64,000 nt of DNA from Microstegium vimineum (taxonomy: Eukaryota > Streptophyta > Magnoliopsida > Poales > Poaceae). Both the position numbers and the translations under genes were made by a program. The stretch is taken from positions 48,994,718 through 49,058,717 of the forward strand of contig CM039133.1 in assembly GCA_022036555.1 (NCBI GenBank), given 5' to 3'. Below the pieces are notes generated by a model. The model saw only the letters and a list, made by a program, of their open reading frames with translations, was not told the origin of the DNA and made no database searches. Each line of letters opens with the position of its first letter. Within the stretch, counting starts at the first letter, position 1. Shown here in pieces: positions 1 to 10,480 of this stretch.

Positions 1-245
1 TTCCCAAATAAGTATCATTTCGGATCCAGATCAATTTTTTCTTAAATTTAACTAGATTTATAAAAAAAAATATTAGCAACATTTGTATCTCTAGATAAGT
101 TTTTTATAAAAATAAATTGAAGAATTAGTCTAATGATACTTATTTTACATCATAAGTATTAATAATTTCTTATACATATTTGGTCAAAGTAACATCTGAT
201 TTCTCGGGAATTGAGAGTGGTACTTAATTTTTGGATGAAGGGAGT
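1..245. mobile_element. Stowaway-like MITE, left end cut by window edge
   Basis: AT-rich non-coding sequence whose right end (about 200-245) has the words 'tttctcggga' and 'ggatgaagggag'. It parallels the complete Stowaway copy at 3237-3469, which carries 'tttctcggga' and 'gggacgaagtgag' in the same order. The left terminus lies outside the window. The terminal TA is not clean on the right (gggag-tc). Family assignment rests on this internal comparison. Confidence 0.5.
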
Positions 246-1269
246 CATTATAAAGTATACAAGACCAAATTTTTCATCACCGGTATACGTTTGGATTCAA
301 AGGTAAATTGACCCCCCTACGTTTTGCTCCGAGCTCCGCCATTGGCTAGTGGAGGCTTGTATTCACCTTGTTCGCTTAAACTTATCAACCAAACTTATCA
401 ATCATGGTATAATGTTTTTATCTCACGCTAGCCGCCACGCTGCCCTTTGGCAGCCAACGCGCCATAAACTTACACCAAGCAGGGTGTTGAAGAAGCCAAA
501 CTTTATCGTAGAATAGAACAAAAAGACAAGAGAGATTTTCAATAGTTACACCACTCAATTAAAGCTTCGATGGGGTTTTCGATGAGGGTTTAGGGTTTAT
601 GGTTCTGACCAAAAATTTAGGTGATTTGTTTCATAATTTTTAAAACCATTTTAGGACAAAATAGTTTAACTGAAAACTCAAATGTAGCATTCCAAAATGA
701 ATTTTAGTTTCAAACTACAAAACCTGTGACACAAGATCTAAGCAAAATGATGAGGCCGTATTTGAATTTTAGTATCTAACTAAGGGAATATAGGATTTTT
801 TTTATGTCCCTAGATCTGTCCCTAGGTCCTCTTCATGCTTGATCAACAAAAAAAAAAGCTTCACCGAAAGCTCAAATATAGCGTTTCAGAAATAATTTTA
901 ATTTTAAAACTATAAAATCTATTATACCGAAATGAAACTAAATGGGTAGTCGTTGTACAATATAAAAAATGATCATTGGAGGTGCCAAGATCCTTCGTTT
1001 TGAGTCAACCAAAAAAAATGTCACACCCTCAAAAATAGTCTGGCTCACCATAATAGTTCAAGGCTAAGTGTTCGCGGCGACACACAAACAACATATGTGG
1101 AAAGTATTTGTGATATGCCAACGTGCCTATTTAGTCACACCAATGCACATGGCATGTCTATATTCATTTTTCACTGTCATGACTCTAGGCGTGATGAAAA
1201 CTAGTTTATGAAAATTTAGTTCAACAAGCGCTATTATTGAAAATATTAGTTTTTGTTTGAAAAGATCTA
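246..1269. other. Gene-free AT-rich intergenic stretch
   Basis: No ORF here has codon structure, homology or splice context of a gene. The sequence is AT-rich with short A-runs. I see no tRNA, repeat array or promoter that I can defend. Confidence 0.5.
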
Positions 1270-1525
1270 CTCCCTCCATATTATAAAAGAAGTCATATTT
1301 GGATAATGATACGGTCTTCAAAGCATGACTTTGACTTCATATTTTTATAAAAAATATTTATTTAAAAATGATATATGTATACTTTATGAAAGTATATTTA
1401 ATTTTAAGACAAATCTATTCGTATGGTTTGCACATTTTTAAACAAAACAACTTAAAAAATTATTCGTGATTTATATTTTCAATGTTTGGCCAAAATCTTA
1501 ACCAAAACGACTTATTTTAAGGGAG
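1270..1525. mobile_element. Stowaway MITE (Tc1/mariner-derived)
   Basis: Terminal inverted repeats begin with ctccctccat on the left and end with ttaagggag on the right. The element is flanked by the TA dinucleotide at 1268-1269 and 1526-1527. The size (256 bp), AT-rich core and TA target duplication fit the Stowaway family of grasses. Non-coding. Confidence 0.75.
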
Positions 1526-1527
1526 TA

Positions 1528-2711
1528 TATGTCCCGCTTTAAATAACATCCTAGATTTCTACCTGCTAAATACTAGATTCCCTAATTAGAAATACTTTGG
1601 GTCCAGGTGCATACAACATGCTGTGAACTTGGACAGCCAAAAACACTCCTAGGATGACACATATACTAGACAGAGAGAGTAGTTATTGTTGACGATGATA
1701 TACCAATACCGAATTAAAATTAAAGGAATATGTTTTTTTTAACTATTGTGTGGATTTTTAGGTTTATCCTTTTTTCTCATGAGAGTGAGATTCTTTTATC
1801 TTAACTAATAATAATAGTAATACTATGGTATGGCTGTCATTATGCCAAAAACTAATCTGTCCATGCTCATCGATGATTATTAATTGGCTGCTACCATTTT
1901 ACTAAATGAGTGCAGCTAAGTTATTGGTTAGATTACTTATGATGGTGGAATATGGTCTATCTATTTTAGCTTCTTGATTTAAACTGAATGCTGCTCGTAT
2001 TTTTTTTAAAAAAAATTGTTATAGGATTTATTTGTATTGTTATTTCAGTAGGAGACAACGACGTGTGTGTCAACAGTGCCGTACATTATAAGGCATGTGC
2101 AAGTGGTGCACAAGTTCTGGGTCTCCAAAATTATAAGGCCACCAATTCTATAATATATACTATATACTAATAATTAATCATTGATAATTGGACAGTTGAC
2201 ATTAAAATATGACATGTTTTTTGTAATATAGGAACCAAATATATTTCGAAGCTTTACAACTAAGTAAAAGTATGTTTTCGCTATATTATTTTTTAAAATT
2301 TTAAGACCATTTTATACATTTCGTTCAGAGTCCTCTAAATTATAGGTACGACCCTGATGTCAATGTCAATAACAAGACACTATGGTGACTTTATTTGAGA
2401 TCTTCGTGTGTCTATATATGTGTACTTATACTAAAGAAGGACGAGTTTAATTATGTGATGGTGATCGAGAAAAAGGTAGGGACGTTTTGCTTATGCCAAA
2501 CTATGAAAAGGCCAATAAATAAACCCAGACGTGTGGGCCTGGCCAGGGTTGACTAGGAGTCAAGGCAACCCAGACGCGGTCTCGTCTCGCGAATAGGACA
2601 CGCATTACGCATGGGATGACATATAGGACCATATGATATACTCTACCTCAAATAATATATGAACCGAGTGGATCAATAAATACACGCTAGGACAAGCAAT
2701 TTATTTAGAGG
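1528..2711. other. Gene-free intergenic stretch
   Basis: AT-rich sequence without recognisable coding exons. The block at 2520-2630 is locally GC-richer but has no ORF or motif that I can assign. Confidence 0.45.
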
Positions 2712-2713
2712 TA

Positions 2714-3212
2714 CTCCCTTTGTATGAAAAAAACACAATTTTAACACAAATGGTTATAACATCACTGGTAGAGAAGTGGGCTTTAGTCTTTGTTGGGAAC
2801 TGGCTGGCTTTAATCCCGATTTTTTCCAACCGCCCGAACTAAAGCTCCTCACAACTTAAAAAATAATACCTCCCCTTGCGTCCCGCGGGATTCAAACCAA
2901 GAACTCATACATTGTTTTACGTGTAGTTTATCACCCCACCTACACAACACAACACATATAAATTTGAATGAGATTCTTTTCTTTTAAACTAACTCATCAG
3001 AGGCCTTTTAGTCTCGATTGGTGTTATCAACCAGGATTAAAGAGTCTGATTTGGTGTTACAAAACGGGACTAAAATGATCAAGACTTTAGTCTCAATTAA
3101 TTATAGTTTTTATATTTTCGGACTCAATAATTTAAAATTTATTTATGGTTTATACTCTAAATATTTGAGCCAATTTTTATGAATGCGGCTTAAATTATCA
3201 TTACGAAGGGAG
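2714..3212. mobile_element. Stowaway-like MITE with an insert
   Basis: The left end starts ctccctttgtatg and the right end finishes ttacgaagggag. Both are flanked by TA (2712-2713, 3213-3214). At about 500 bp it is twice the usual Stowaway size. The interior (from 2763 to roughly 3110) looks like a separate CACTA-type insertion. The arms alone sum to about 150 bp, so parts may be lost. Confidence 0.5.
2763..3110. mobile_element. CACTA-like non-autonomous fragment (nested)
   Basis: It starts with cactggtagagaagtggg, matching the CACTGGTAG-type terminus of grass CACTA elements. It is rich in 'ctttagtc' and 'gactaaa' words typical of their subterminal repeats. No right terminus (ctaccagtg) is visible, so the end given is approximate and the element is probably truncated. 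Confidence 0.4.
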
Positions 3213-3236
3213 TACTGTGTACTGTGCTAGATAGTA

Positions 3237-3469
3237 CTCCCTCCGTCCCAAAATAAGTGACGTTTTGGGTTTTCGTGCTACAAGTTTGACTCGATTTGTA
3301 TAAATACGTGCAACATTTATATGTCCAAATAAATTTATTAAAAAACTAGATTTAAAGATCTTTCTGATGATACTAATTACTTAACATAAATATTTATATA
3401 TTTTAATATATAATTACCGGTAGTTGTTTCTCGGGAATAAAAACGTCACTTAGTTTGGGACGAAGTGAG
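3237..3469. mobile_element. Stowaway MITE, complete
   Basis: The terminal inverted repeat is ctccctccgtcccaaaataa at the left and ttgggacgaagtgag at the right, with TA duplications at 3235-3236 and 3470-3471. It is 233 bp, AT-rich and non-coding. Related pieces occur at 1-245 and 11815-12001. Confidence 0.85.
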
Positions 3470-3675
3470 TAGATACGAGTACTGGACACCAGGACGAGGA
3501 GTCGAGGACGAGCAAACATATATGTAGATCCTTATCACGTAAAGAATCCGGCTGCATCCGGAGCACCTCGTCACGCGTCGTACGGTGGAACCGTACCGGC
3601 CGTCCTCCGTGTGTGAAAAAAAAATATGGCGCCTGTTATTGCATTTCTCCCCTCATTTGCTTGGTGCTATATATG

Positions 3676-4330
3676 TAGAGGTAAAAGTGGTGTAGATAAT
3701 CATTCACTCTGAATTCGAATTTTAAGAACATAAAGAAGCTAAGTGTTTTAAATATCCATGTGCATACGGATAATCCAAATCCGATTATATGCGGATGCGG
3801 TGTAGGATAAAGGATTGACAAAATCCGATGGAAATGAATTATCCGATAATTGAACACGGATTATCTAATGCTTAAAATAGAATATTCCGAAAATTTTAAG
3901 GAGCCCAAACGCAAGAATAGAAATAAACTCAACCATGACACTAGCATGGTTTTATTATAGTTCTTAAGCAAAATGAGTTAACTATATATATATATATACA
4001 CTAATTTAAATATCTTTTCATATAACATCCTAATGAATATATTGTTGTATTTTTTTAATTGTCGATGATGTTAGTATATATCTTATTGTGTAGTTATTAA
4101 TTTATTTTTATTGTTTTGTAAATATAAATGACATCTAATGAATTTTTTTCTTATCATAGTCCGCCTCCGCTCTAAAACCGGTCCAAATTCGTACCATTTC
4201 TGGCATCTAAAAAATTTGTTTTGTTATCCGAAACCATATGATATCTGGCCCGCTCCAAATCCGATAAGAAATAGGATTAGAATACATTAAAAATTATTAT
4301 CCACTCTGATCCGATCCGTTTTCATCCCTA
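3676..4330 (-). mobile_element. Non-autonomous hAT element (copy 1)
   Basis: Read on the minus strand, it begins with TAGGGATGAAAACGGATCGG and ends with CCACTTTTACCTCTA. The same termini and internal 'ggat/atcc' words occur at 62307-62885. The 8-bp flanks are tatatatg (3668-3675) and tatgtttg (4331-4338), 6 of 8 identical, suggesting a decayed 8-bp target duplication. No transposase is encoded. Confidence 0.7.
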
Positions 4331-5034
4331 TATGTTTGTGTTCATACCAGAAATTTTGATTTACACAGGGACAACCACCGGTTGCACGTGCGCGTACCTT
4401 TCTAGTTTTATTTATTCTGCGTATGCGCAGGTACTTAGTGCTCCTACTAGCTAGATATAAATATAGGGGACCATAGAAAGTTATGCGTGTCGTCGTCGTG
4501 GAAGTATAAAAAATTAAAATGACTTTATAATTTCGGGTGCAAATGTCGGGAAATTTCAGCTAGCGGGACGCAAGGACATGCATGTTCGTTCTGATGGATG
4601 ATAGGATGTCTCTGCACATCAGCACATGCATGGCAACAACGACAGAGCATCGATGACGATGATTATTGCATACTGCTGGGCACTGCATGATAGATGATAG
4701 TACATGATTGGACTGCATTTGCTCCCTCGATAGGAGGTTGCAATGCAACGGAAAATGTGGTGAAGCTTTCGGATGTGTGCCGCCAAATTGCCAATAGCTA
4801 GCAGCTGTCGTGTCGGGTCAGAAAAGTAGAAGGGCCGACGGGTCTCAACTCTCAAGTCTCAACGAGCTGAGGTGAGGCAGTGCAGGACACTCACTGGACT
4901 GACTGACTGACTGACGGTCGCACGCACGACTAGGTCAAGTACGTCGCAATGCAATGCAATGCAACGCGCTAGCTTAGCTGGAGTACTCCTCCATCGTCTT
5001 CCTGCTAACTGATGACTAAGTCTGACGGAAAACT
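4331..5034. other. Gene-free stretch with simple repeats
   Basis: It contains a short (TGAC)n run near 4894-4914 and a (GCAAT)n run near 4947-4966. No ORF is supportable. A tataaatata word at about 4455 is not followed by any gene. Confidence 0.4.
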
Positions 5035-5438
5035 CGAAGCTCGTTAACTCGCTCGGCTCGTTAACTCGCTCGGCTCGTTAAGATAATGAGCCGAGCTAAG
5101 ATTTTAGATCGTTAGCTATAACGAGCTAACTCGAGCCAGCTTGTGAGCCGCTCGCGAGCCAAACGAGCCACAATTTTAAAGAAAATTGTAGCAAAACTTG
5201 TATTAATTTTTATATATTAGTATACTATAGTATATATGCTATCACATATTATTTTTTTTAATTTAAGATGGTTAGATATTTTACTTTTGTATTATTACTA
5301 TTATCAAGCTTTAGATAAATGCACATATTACATTTTGTGATTTTTTTATGTCTACCTCACGAGCTTAACGAGCCGAGCCGAGTTAGCTTTCTGGCTCGTT
5401 AGCTCGTTATCCTAACGAGCCAAACGAGCCGAGCTGAC
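5035..5438. repeat. GCTCGTTA-rich foldback repeat
   Basis: Both arms (about 5035-5170 and 5352-5438) are built from repeated gctcgtta and taacgagc words in both orientations, separated by an AT-rich core. The arms can pair, so this is a foldback or MITE-like element. The copia element starts directly at its right arm. No clean target duplication is visible next to it. Confidence 0.55.
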
Positions 5439-5620
5439 TTAACAGAGATAGACTCAGGTTGTTAGAGTTTGTACCGTATACTATATGTATTCCTAATATG
5501 TAGATAATGTTAGTTGAATCTAGGAGTCCTTGTTGTACACGCCCTGGTGGGGGTTCTTCCCACCTATATATATCTAACAACCGAGTAGCCTAAGGGCATC
5601 TCATTCCCTAAACTTTCACA
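5439..5620 (+). repeat. 5' LTR of copia element
   Basis: It aligns with the 3' LTR over 182 bp with seven differences, all transitions. The first 12 bases of the 3' LTR (tgttaagatatg) are missing here, so the left edge has been lost or mutated. It contains the TATA-like ctatatatatct near 5563 and ends with tttcaca just before the primer-binding site. Confidence 0.85.
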
Positions 5621-5673
5621 TGGTATCTAGAGCCTAATTCCATACGGAACAAATCGATCCTTGAGCCATAGCC

Positions 5674-6629
5674 ATGGACGCTCCCTCCGCCTTCTCCTTT
5701 GGCTTCCTCCCGCCGGTGACCGAGAGACTCTCCCGAGGGAACTACAACATGTGGCTTGCCCAAGTCACATCTACGCTTCAGGGTGCCCAGCTCTGGAGCT
5801 TTGTTAAGCCATCCGCCAAGGCGCCGGCGGAGTTCCTGGAGCTCGACAAAGTTGTCTCGGAGGACAAGGCGAAGGAGCTGGACACAAATCCAGAGTGGGA
5901 GAAGTGGATTGCAAAGGACAGTCAAGTCCGGAGCTATCTCTTTTCATCCCTCTCCAAAGATGTATTCTCCCAGGCGGCGTCTGCAACCACGGCGGCTGAT
6001 CTTTGGGCCAAGATTCAAGGCCTTCAGGCTTCCCAATCCCGTCCACGTATCATGTCGACACGGATGGCGCTCGCCACGGCGACTAGAGGGTCGTCTATGT
6101 GACAGAATTCTTCACCAAGATGAAGGGCCTAGCTGATGAGATGACATCAGCAGGCAAGAAGATTGACGACGATGAGCTCGTCGCCTACATCCTGATGGGC
6201 ATCGGAGAGGAGTTTGACTCCGTCGCTTCGGCGGTCTCCAATAGGGTTGATCCGATCACCCTCCAAGAACTCCAGGCTCAGCTCGTGAGCCATGAACAAC
6301 GCCGTGAGATCCGAGACGTTGGTGGTTCGCAATCCTCCGCAAATGCAGCCATGAGAGGAGGTCGCGGTGGCGGAAACCCTCGCAACAGGGGTGGTCGCAA
6401 CTCTGGAAGCGGCGAAGGCGGCTTCGGCCGTGGAAAAGGAGGAGGCCGCGACAATGGCAAGGGCTGTTTTGCCAACTCTGTGTCAATGAAGGCCACGGTG
6501 GTCTACGCTGCTTCAAGAGATTCGACGTCCACTACACGGGTCCTCCTCAGAAAAGCGCTGCGTCGGCAAACATGTCCTATGGTATCGACTCCAACTGGTA
6601 CGTCGACTCTGGAGCGACGGATCACGTGA
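5674..6629 (+). pseudogene. copia gag (frameshifted)
   Basis: The first open segment (5674-6102) encodes a copia-type gag N-terminus ('LSRGNYNMWLAQV', 'LWSFVKPSAKAP'). It continues in another frame from 6099 ('MGIGEEFDSVASAVSN') and ends in a glycine/arginine-rich tail. Retrotransposon gag proteins package the element RNA. At least one frameshift near 6095 and another near 6480-6570 break it. The CCHC zinc knuckle expected after the Gly-rich tail lies in the broken stretch and is not clearly readable. Confidence 0.75.
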
Positions 6630-8590
6630 CTGGCGAGCTTGAGAAGCTGACGCCCCGGGACAAGTATGGCGGGCAAGATCAGATCCACTCCGCTTCTGGG
6701 ACAGGTATGCGAATAAATCATGTTGGTTCAAGCATTGTGCGTACCCCCACTAGTCAGTTTCATCTAAAAAATATTCTGCATGTACCTGAAGCCAGTAAGA
6801 GTTTGATCTCTGTAAATCGCTTTGTCTCTGACAATAATGCCTATCTAGAGTTTCACCCTGATTGTTTCCTCATTAAGAAACAGGGAACCCAGAAGATCCT
6901 TCACACAGGCGCATGTGAAGGAGGTCTCTATCCGCTTAAACCAGTTCAAAATAAAGGTGTGCTCGGCGCTGCTAGACAAGCTCTCGGTGCAGTCAAGCCC
7001 CCCACGTCACTCTGGCACACCAGATTAGGTCATGCCTCTCATCGTGTCGTCCAGCAAGTACTCCATCAACATAGTCTTCCTTTTGTTGAGTCAAATAAAA
7101 GTGTGGTGTGTGATGCGTGTGAGAAAGGCAAAAGTCACCAATTGTCTTTCCCTAGTTCTACCAGTGTGTCGTTAAGTCCCATGCAACTTGTGTTCTCTGA
7201 TGTATGGGGCCCTGTACCCTCATCAGTTAGTCGAAACAATTATTATGTAAGCTTTATAGATGATTATAGCAAGTTTACTTGGATCTATCTCTTACGACAC
7301 AAATCCGAAGTGTTTCAACGCTTTCATGATTTTCAGAATATGGTAGAACGCCAATTTGCATGCAAAATCCAAACCATTCAAACTGATTGGGGAGGAGAAT
7401 ATCAATCCTTAAATTCTTTTTTTCAGCGTGCTGGCATTATTCATCATGTGTCCTGTCCCCACACCCATCAACAAAATGGCTCTGCTGAGCGGAAGCATCG
7501 TCATATTGTTGAAGTTGGGCTCTCTCTGCTTGCTCACGCCTCAATACCTCTAAAATTTTGGGACGAATCCTTCCTTACAGTCGTTTTTATCATTAATCGG
7601 CTTCCTTCTCCTGTCATCCCAAACCAAATACCATATGAGCGTCTCTTCCATACATCACCATATTATAGCTTTTTTCGTACGTTTGGTTGCGCTTGCTGGC
7701 CCAACTTACGTCCTTATAATACTCGAAAATTGCAATTCCGGTCTAAACGATGTGTTTTTCTGGGGTACAGTAATCTTCATAAAGGGTTTAAGTGTCTTGA
7801 TCCCTCTGAGGGCAGAGTTTATATTTCCAGAGATGTTACATTTGATGAACATGTTTTTCCCTTCTCTGAACTTCACCCGAATGCAGGTGCACGTTTACGT
7901 TCTGAACTCTCCCTCCTTCCTGATATTTTACTTAACCCGCATGCTGATTTTGGTGACGCATCTTTGCCAGATCCACATGATAATTCGCTATCTACTAATA
8001 GTACTTTGCAGCTTGGTAGCAACATGGATGCAGGTCTACAATTGCAGGAACAACCGGCCAGGAATTCGCCATCAAACAGTGTTGATTCCGGCTCCCAGAC
8101 GTGTCATCACATGTGCCTCCCGGGGGGAGGCATGGCGTCGGCTTCAAATCCCGGGGCAGATTCAGCTGACACCGGGGACAGTTTGCCGCTCGCAGCGTCT
8201 CCGGGATCAGCGCTGGATCCCCCCGCGTCGCCAGCCATGCTGGTGGACAGCGGTGGTCTGTCCCCTGCGGCTGGATCCTCTACGCCGACTTCCTCCTCGT
8301 CTGCGGTGGCCACACCGGTGCTTCCTGCGCACCCGGATCCGACTGCAGGGGGCAAGATCTTCACAGCGGATCCTCTGTGCCAGCAGGTTCTGTTGCCGCG
8401 CCCGCACCTGTTGCTGTTGAACCTGTTGCTGTTGAAGCTGTTGCTTCCCGTCCCTCAACTCGACTACAACATGGGATCCAGAAACCCAAAGTCTACACAG
8501 ATGGCACTGTTCGTTGGGGACTCGTCAGCACTATGGATGCAAGGGAACCACATTCAATTGAAGAAGCTTTCAGTGATGAGAAGTGGATAG
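6572..8590 (+). pseudogene. copia protease and integrase
   Basis: Protease active site DSGA near the start (YVDSGATDHV). Next come a GAG-pre-integrase region (LWHTRLGHASH) and the zinc-binding pair CDAC, then the integrase core with FSDVWGP, QTDWGGEY and QQNGSAERKHR. The retroviral-type integrase inserts the cDNA copy. The frame is lost between about 8300 and 8460, where the sequence becomes GC-rich and low in complexity. Reverse transcriptase continues in another frame. Confidence 0.85.
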
Positions 8591-9966
8591 CTGCCATGAA
8601 TACAGAATATAGAGCATTGCTTGATAACAAGACTTGACACCTTGTTCCTAAACCAGGAGGGAAAAATATTATAGATTCCAAGTGGGTCTATAAAGTCAAA
8701 AGACGAACTGATGGAACTATTGACAGATATAAAGCACGCCTTGTTGCGAAAGGGTATAAGCAACACTATGGCATCGACTACGAGGACACGTTTAGTTCTG
8801 TGGTAAAGGCGGCTACAATTCAGTTGATTATGTCAATTGCAGTGTCAAGGGGCTGGTCCTTGCGAGAGCTTGACGTCCAGAATGCTTTCCTCCATGGAGT
8901 TTTTGAGGAGGAAGTCTACATGAAACAACCTCCAGGGTATGTAAACAAGAATCATCCAACCTTTGTTTGCAAGCTAGATAAAGATTTATATGGCCTCAAG
9001 CAAGCCCCGCGAGCGTGGTACTCTCGACTATGCAAGAAGCTAGCTGATCTTGGTTTTGTTCCCTCCAAAGCCGATACATCCTTATTCTATCTCAGCAGAG
9101 GCAAGTATACTATGTTTATACTTGTATACGTGGATGATATTATTGTTGCCAGTTCATCTCAAGAGGCAACCAATGCACTTCTAAGAGATCTAGAAAAGGA
9201 GTTTGCATTAAAGGATCTTGGACAACTTCACTACTTCCTTGGTATAGAAGTGAAGAATGTCAACAATGGGCTGTTACTGTCACAACAACGGTATGCCGAG
9301 GATATTGTGAAAAGGGCAGGTATGGACTTGTGCAAATCAGTGCTAACTCCGTTGTCCAGCGTTGGCAAGCTTTGTGCAACAGAAGGTACTTTGCTTGGGT
9401 CAGAAGATTCTACGAGGTATAGAAGTCTTGTGGGTGCTATGAAATATCTTACATTGACAAGGCCGGACATCTCCTATGCTGTAAATAAACTATGCCAGTA
9501 TCTTCACTCACCAACCACCAGTCATTGAAGTGCAGTGAAAAGAATTCTGAGATAGATTCATGGTACAGTACAGTTCGGGTTGAACATTAAGAAATCTGAC
9601 TCAATGCTGGTAAGTGCGTTCACAGATGCTGATTGGGTTGGAGATATAGATGATCGTCGATCTACAGGAGGATTTGTTGTCTTCCTTGGGTCGAACCTAG
9701 TCTCGTGGAGTTCTAGGAAACAACCTACTATCTCTTGATCATCTACAGAGGCAGAATACAAAGTGTTGGCCAATGCTACAGCCGAGCTAATGTGGGTTCA
9801 GAAACTGTTGACTGAATTGGGTGTTCGTCATCCTACTGCAGCCAGGTTATGGTGTGACAACATGGGTGCAAAGTACATGTCTGAAAATCCTGTCTTCCAT
9901 GCTCGGACTAAGCACATAGAAATTGATTTTCACTTTGTGCGAGAGCGGGTAGACACAACAACTTGA
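8377..9966 (+). pseudogene. copia reverse transcriptase and RNase H
   Basis: The segments 8377-8637, 8800-9528 and 9763-9966 lie in one frame. Landmarks are LDVQNAFLHG, DLYGLKQAPRAWY, the catalytic YVDD (LVYVDDIIVA) and the RNase H motifs AEYKVLANA and ARTKHIEIDFHFVRE. In-frame TGA codons occur at 8635-8637, 9526-9528 and 9736-9738, at conserved Trp, Trp and Arg positions. A frameshift follows near 9955. The enzyme cannot be made from this copy. Confidence 0.88.
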
Positions 9967-10088
9967 CATCCGATTCATTCCCTCCGGTGATTAGTTAGCA
10001 GATGGATTCACGAAGCCTATCACAGTTGACAAGTTAGTGAAGTTTCGGCGCAATCTCAATCTAGTGGCCGGCTGAGATTGAGAGGGGG

Positions 10089-10480
10089 TGTTAAGATATG
10101 TTAACAGAGATAGACTCAGGTTGTTAGAGTTTGTACCGTATACTATATGTATTCCTAGTATGTAGATGATGTTAGTTGAATCTAGGAGTCCTTGTTGTAC
10201 ACGCCCTGAAGGGCGGCCCTAGTGCAAGCGGTAGAGCTTTACCGCCTGTGACCAAGAGGTCCAGGGTTCGAGCCCCAGCCTCTGCACATTTGTGCGGGAA
10301 AGGCTGCGGGCTATTTCCCTTTCCCAGACCCCGCAGTGCCTTTCCCAGACCCGCAGTGCGGGAGCCTACGGCACTGGGTACGTCCTTTCTTGTTGTACAC
10401 GCTCTGGTAGGGGTTCTTCCCACCTATATATATCTAACAACCGAGCAGCCTAAGGGCATCTCGTTCTCTAAACTTTCACA
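10089..10480 (+). repeat. 3' LTR of copia element, interrupted by a SINE
   Basis: It starts tgttaagatatg directly after the purine tract and ends tttcaca. Removing the SINE and one 17-bp duplication leaves 194 bp, co-linear with the 5' LTR. All seven differences in the aligned part are transitions. Confidence 0.85.
10208..10388 (+). mobile_element. tRNA-derived SINE (Au-SINE-like)
   Basis: 181 bp flanked by a 17-bp duplication, cttgttgtacacgccct (10191-10207) and cttgttgtacacgctct (10389-10405). A polymerase III A box (tagtgcaagcgg, 10220-10231) and B box (ggttcgagcc, 10265-10274) sit 33 bp apart, as in a tRNA head. The 3' end is T-rich (cgtccttt). This structure fits the grass Au-SINE type. 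It is absent from the 5' LTR, so it arrived after the copia insertion. Confidence 0.85.

Larger units (their letters stand above)
5439..10480 (+). mobile_element. Ty1/copia LTR retrotransposon, decayed but full length
   Basis: Two short LTRs (194 bp without the SINE) flank gag, protease, integrase, reverse transcriptase and RNase H in copia order. A tRNA-Met-like primer site directly follows the 5' LTR at 5621 (tggtatctagagcc, one extra base against the usual word). A polypurine tract (about 10078-10088) directly precedes the 3' LTR. The short LTRs and domain order suggest the Ale/Hopscotch-like group, which is inference. Frameshifts and in-frame TGA codons make it non-autonomous. Confidence 0.9.

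Noticed and set aside
4380..4412. Helitron-like 3' end (ggttgcacgtgcgcgtacctttctag)
   Set aside because: The hairpin is poor and no matching 5' TC end was found; likely chance or a very old remnant.
10216..10290. Possible tRNA gene (A and B boxes)
   Set aside because: The boxes belong to a SINE with a 17-bp target duplication; no complete tRNA cloverleaf is formed.
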